DNA of 5,256 bases from Chloroflexota bacterium (lineage in GTDB: Bacteria; Chloroflexota; Dehalococcoidia; SM23-28-2; RBG-16-64-32): assembly GCA_016190405.1 (NCBI GenBank), contig JACPQO010000095.1, positions 1 to 5,256 on the forward strand. Reading direction: 5' to 3'. How positions within the stretch are numbered: the first letter of the stretch is position 1; each line of letters starts with the position of its first letter. The translations under genes were made by a program, and so were the position numbers. Positions 4,667 to 5,256 of this stretch are shown in pieces. Under the pieces are notes generated by a model. That model was not told the DNA's origin and ran no database searches. It saw only the letters and a program-made list of their open reading frames with translations.

Positions 4667-5256
4667 ATGTGGGAGAGGTTTAGGGATCGCTGGCGCGACA
4701 GCCGGAAGCGCCAGCCGGGAGCCCACGAACGCGGGCCTCAACTCTCGCGCCGCGCCTTGCCGTCTTTCCACGGCCGCTGGATATTGAGCGCCGCTATCGC
4801 TGCTCTCCTCGTCGCGACCGCCTCGCTCGTGTGGCTGGGCGGCGCAGTCCACCAGACTCCTTCCGCGGCCGCCAGCAGCGGCACCGACGGTAGCGTAGGT
4901 CCGTCCGCCTACGCCGCTGCAAAGACCACCAGGCACCTCCAGTTCACCTTCGTAGACGGATCACATATAGACGAGACCTGGACCGGCGGCAACGAAGCTA
5001 CCGTCACCACCTCCGCCGGGCTCACAATGACCATCCACGTGTCATGTTCGGACCGTTTCTTCGGCCCAGATAAGACGCAAGGAACCGCCGACGATGGCTA
5101 CGGCGAGAAGGGCGATCCTACGCAGAGCAAGGGCCATCCGCGCATCGCAACTGTAGACGGTCACCTCAACTATAAGATCAGCATTTTCGAGAAGGGTCAG
5201 CTCAAGAAAGTGTGCGGTGCTTTCGCTACAGCCACCCCCACCGCCACGCCGACGCC
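4667..5256 (+). CDS. Membrane-anchored or secreted surface protein, unknown family, 3' end beyond window
   Basis: 196 codons are visible and the frame is open to the window edge. The ATG at 4667 follows a strong GAGGAGG site. Residues 1-38 are a basic, Arg-rich cytoplasmic segment (MWERFRDRWRDSRKRQ). Residues 39-60 are a hydrophobic helix serving as a long signal peptide or N-terminal anchor. An Ala/Ser/Gly spacer leads to an extracellular domain at about 88-184 with alternating beta-type strands (HLQFTFVDGSHIDETW, LTMTIHVSCSD, LNYKISIFEKGQL). C127 and C183 are the only cysteines and could pair. C183 sits just before a Thr-Pro-Ala linker that starts at 187, so another module must lie downstream. 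The family is not recognised; the VSCSD-type strand is only loosely reminiscent of bacterial surface beta-domains. The promoter-like elements at 4362-4425 suggest control by the neighbouring response regulator. Hydrophobic-core and codon patterns make it a confident gene; the function is unknown. Confidence 0.87.
   Translation, partial: MWERFRDRWRDSRKRQPGAHERGPQLSRRALPSFHGRWILSAAIAALLVATASLVWLGGAVHQTPSAAASSGTDGSVGPSAYAAAKTTRHLQFTFVDGSHIDETWTGGNEATVTTSAGLTMTIHVSCSDRFFGPDKTQGTADDGYGEKGDPTQSKGHPRIATVDGHLNYKISIFEKGQLKKVCGAFATATPTATPT

Overview
The window is GC-rich (sigma, regulator and surface genes all biased to G/C at third positions). It carries secreted proteins with long Thr-Pro linkers, cohesin-like and dockerin-like modules, and an ECF-type sigma factor beside a membrane protein. 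This combination suggests an environmental Chloroflexota-type bacterium (Dehalococcoidia-like), probably from a metagenome. The lineage is an inference from gene style; no rRNA or other phylogenetic marker is present.

Layout: positions 1-155 are non-coding, with a heptamer tandem repeat, a decayed duplicate of the neighbouring gene's 3' end, and a strong hairpin. Four genes follow on the minus strand. In their order of transcription they are: a membrane-anchored cohesin-like surface protein (2679-3512), an ECF-like sigma factor (2036-2617), a single-pass membrane protein with an anti-sigma-like cytoplasmic part and an extracellular dockerin type I domain (1351-1953), and a secreted protein with a cohesin-like domain, Thr-Pro linker and dockerin-like repeats (156-1160). 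A clear intrinsic terminator (1286-1322) separates the last gene from the first three, which probably form one operon. A roughly 150-base divergent control region (3513-3665) leads on the plus strand to an OmpR/PhoB-family response regulator (3666-4352). After it comes a 314-base intergenic stretch with a four-copy 11-bp-phased direct repeat, a -10-like box and a nested inverted repeat. The window ends inside a membrane-anchored or secreted protein of unknown family (4667-5256, open at the window edge).

How it may work together: a surface cohesin and a dockerin displayed by an anti-sigma-like protein, encoded on either side of the sigma factor, suggest a trans-envelope signalling switch in which cohesin-dockerin contact outside the cell controls sigma release inside. 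The 11-bp-spaced TNACC repeats lie in front of two surface-protein genes and next to a PhoB-type regulator, which suggests that regulator controls the surface proteins. Both ideas are inferences from architecture and position. No tRNA, rRNA, CRISPR array, insertion sequence or known riboswitch was recognised.
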